Shown: positions 63,791 through 64,000 of the stretch, one piece after another
How the letters are laid out: each line of letters starts with the position of its first letter
Position numbering within the stretch: position 1 is the stretch's first letter
NCBI GenBank assembly: GCA_012064415.1
Contig: SSNU01000120.1
Span: 14,362-78,361, forward strand
Reading direction: 5' to 3'
From: Gyrodactylus bullatarudis
Taxonomy: Eukaryota > Platyhelminthes > Monogenea > Gyrodactylidea > Gyrodactylidae
DNA: 64,000 nt
Notes under the pieces: model-generated
Told to the model about the DNA's origin: nothing
The model's input: only the letters and a program-made list of their open reading frames with translations
Databases searched by the model: none
Position numbers and translations under genes: made by a program

Positions 63791-64000
63791 TGTGAAATCA
63801 AATGTTTCTAGTCTTGTATATCTTCTTCTTATAAGTTTATTTTAAATGATGCAATTATTCTACCTTTTGATTAAACAACCAGAAAATCTATTTCGCCAAT
63901 TGGATTAGTTATTCTTTTGAGAAATTAATTTAGTTGAATATTTTGACAGCTTATGAGAAAACAGGCCCTTAGTCTCTTTGTCGTTCAGATAAATTACTGC
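63791..64000. other. 5' flank of copy 5 and window end
   Basis: Contains the conserved CTTATAAG block (63791-63860) and then AT-rich sequence to the window edge. Confidence 0.4.

Overview
The window is eukaryotic, AT-rich and dense in mobile DNA. It comes from an invertebrate animal. The genes are split by GT-AG introns, several only 28-46 bp long. There is a P2X receptor, which rules out nematodes and Drosophila-like insects, and an animal-type polypeptide N-acetylgalactosaminyltransferase (GalNAc-T). Poly(A) signals are of the AATAAA type. There are no bacterial operons, rRNA genes or CRISPR arrays. I cannot name the phylum.

Host-like genes. (1) 2.67-7.36 kb, plus strand: a secreted mucin-like protein in five exons, including a 9-nt microexon, with every intron in phase 1. 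A piggyBac copy lies antisense in one intron. (2) 8.27-9.77 kb, plus: a five-exon helical-repeat protein that looks like a divergent PP2A B56 subunit. (3) 17.7-18.1 kb, minus: a possible two-exon gene of unknown function. (4) 23.73-30.68 kb, plus: a complete seven-exon GalNAc-T (547 aa) with catalytic and ricin-type lectin domains, interrupted by a 3.5-kb transposon-filled intron. (5) 49.7-50.1 kb, minus: a small acidic protein. (6) 51.1-52.5 kb, plus: an intronless P2X receptor. Scattered among these are small intronless genes for Lys/Ser/Asp-rich low-complexity proteins (12.3, 37.0, 38.6, 39.3, 42.8, 44.5 kb). Two of them are near-identical and divergently arranged in a large inverted repeat. 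At 57.5-63.8 kb there is an array of at least five copies of another small charged family (start MSDKVPEE), some intact and some broken.

Mobile DNA. Class II: piggyBac (3.66-4.83, 40.5 and 36.6 kb), piggyBac-like TTAA MITEs (1.55 and 41.9 kb), a MULE fragment (0.5-0.96 kb), a hAT C-terminus (16 kb), a degraded Merlin-like element (54.1-55.8 kb), an intact IS630/Tc1-mariner-like element with 64-bp perfect terminal repeats (56.0-57.5 kb), and an integrase C-terminus of the KRBA2/Ginger type (10.4 kb). Class I: three related non-LTR retrotransposons (21.9-23.4, 32.7-36, 45.3-47.2 kb), a tRNA-derived SINE, a solo LTR and LTR-like fragments. The most pervasive repeat is a palindromic foldback superfamily with about 15 full or partial copies. 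Its arms hold other elements nested inside: a solo LTR; a Merlin-like element with a TA-flanked MITE inside it; and a piece of GalNAc-T exon 2.

Exon boundaries were worked out by eye from splice motifs, reading phase and domain continuity. They may be off by a base or two, especially near A-runs.
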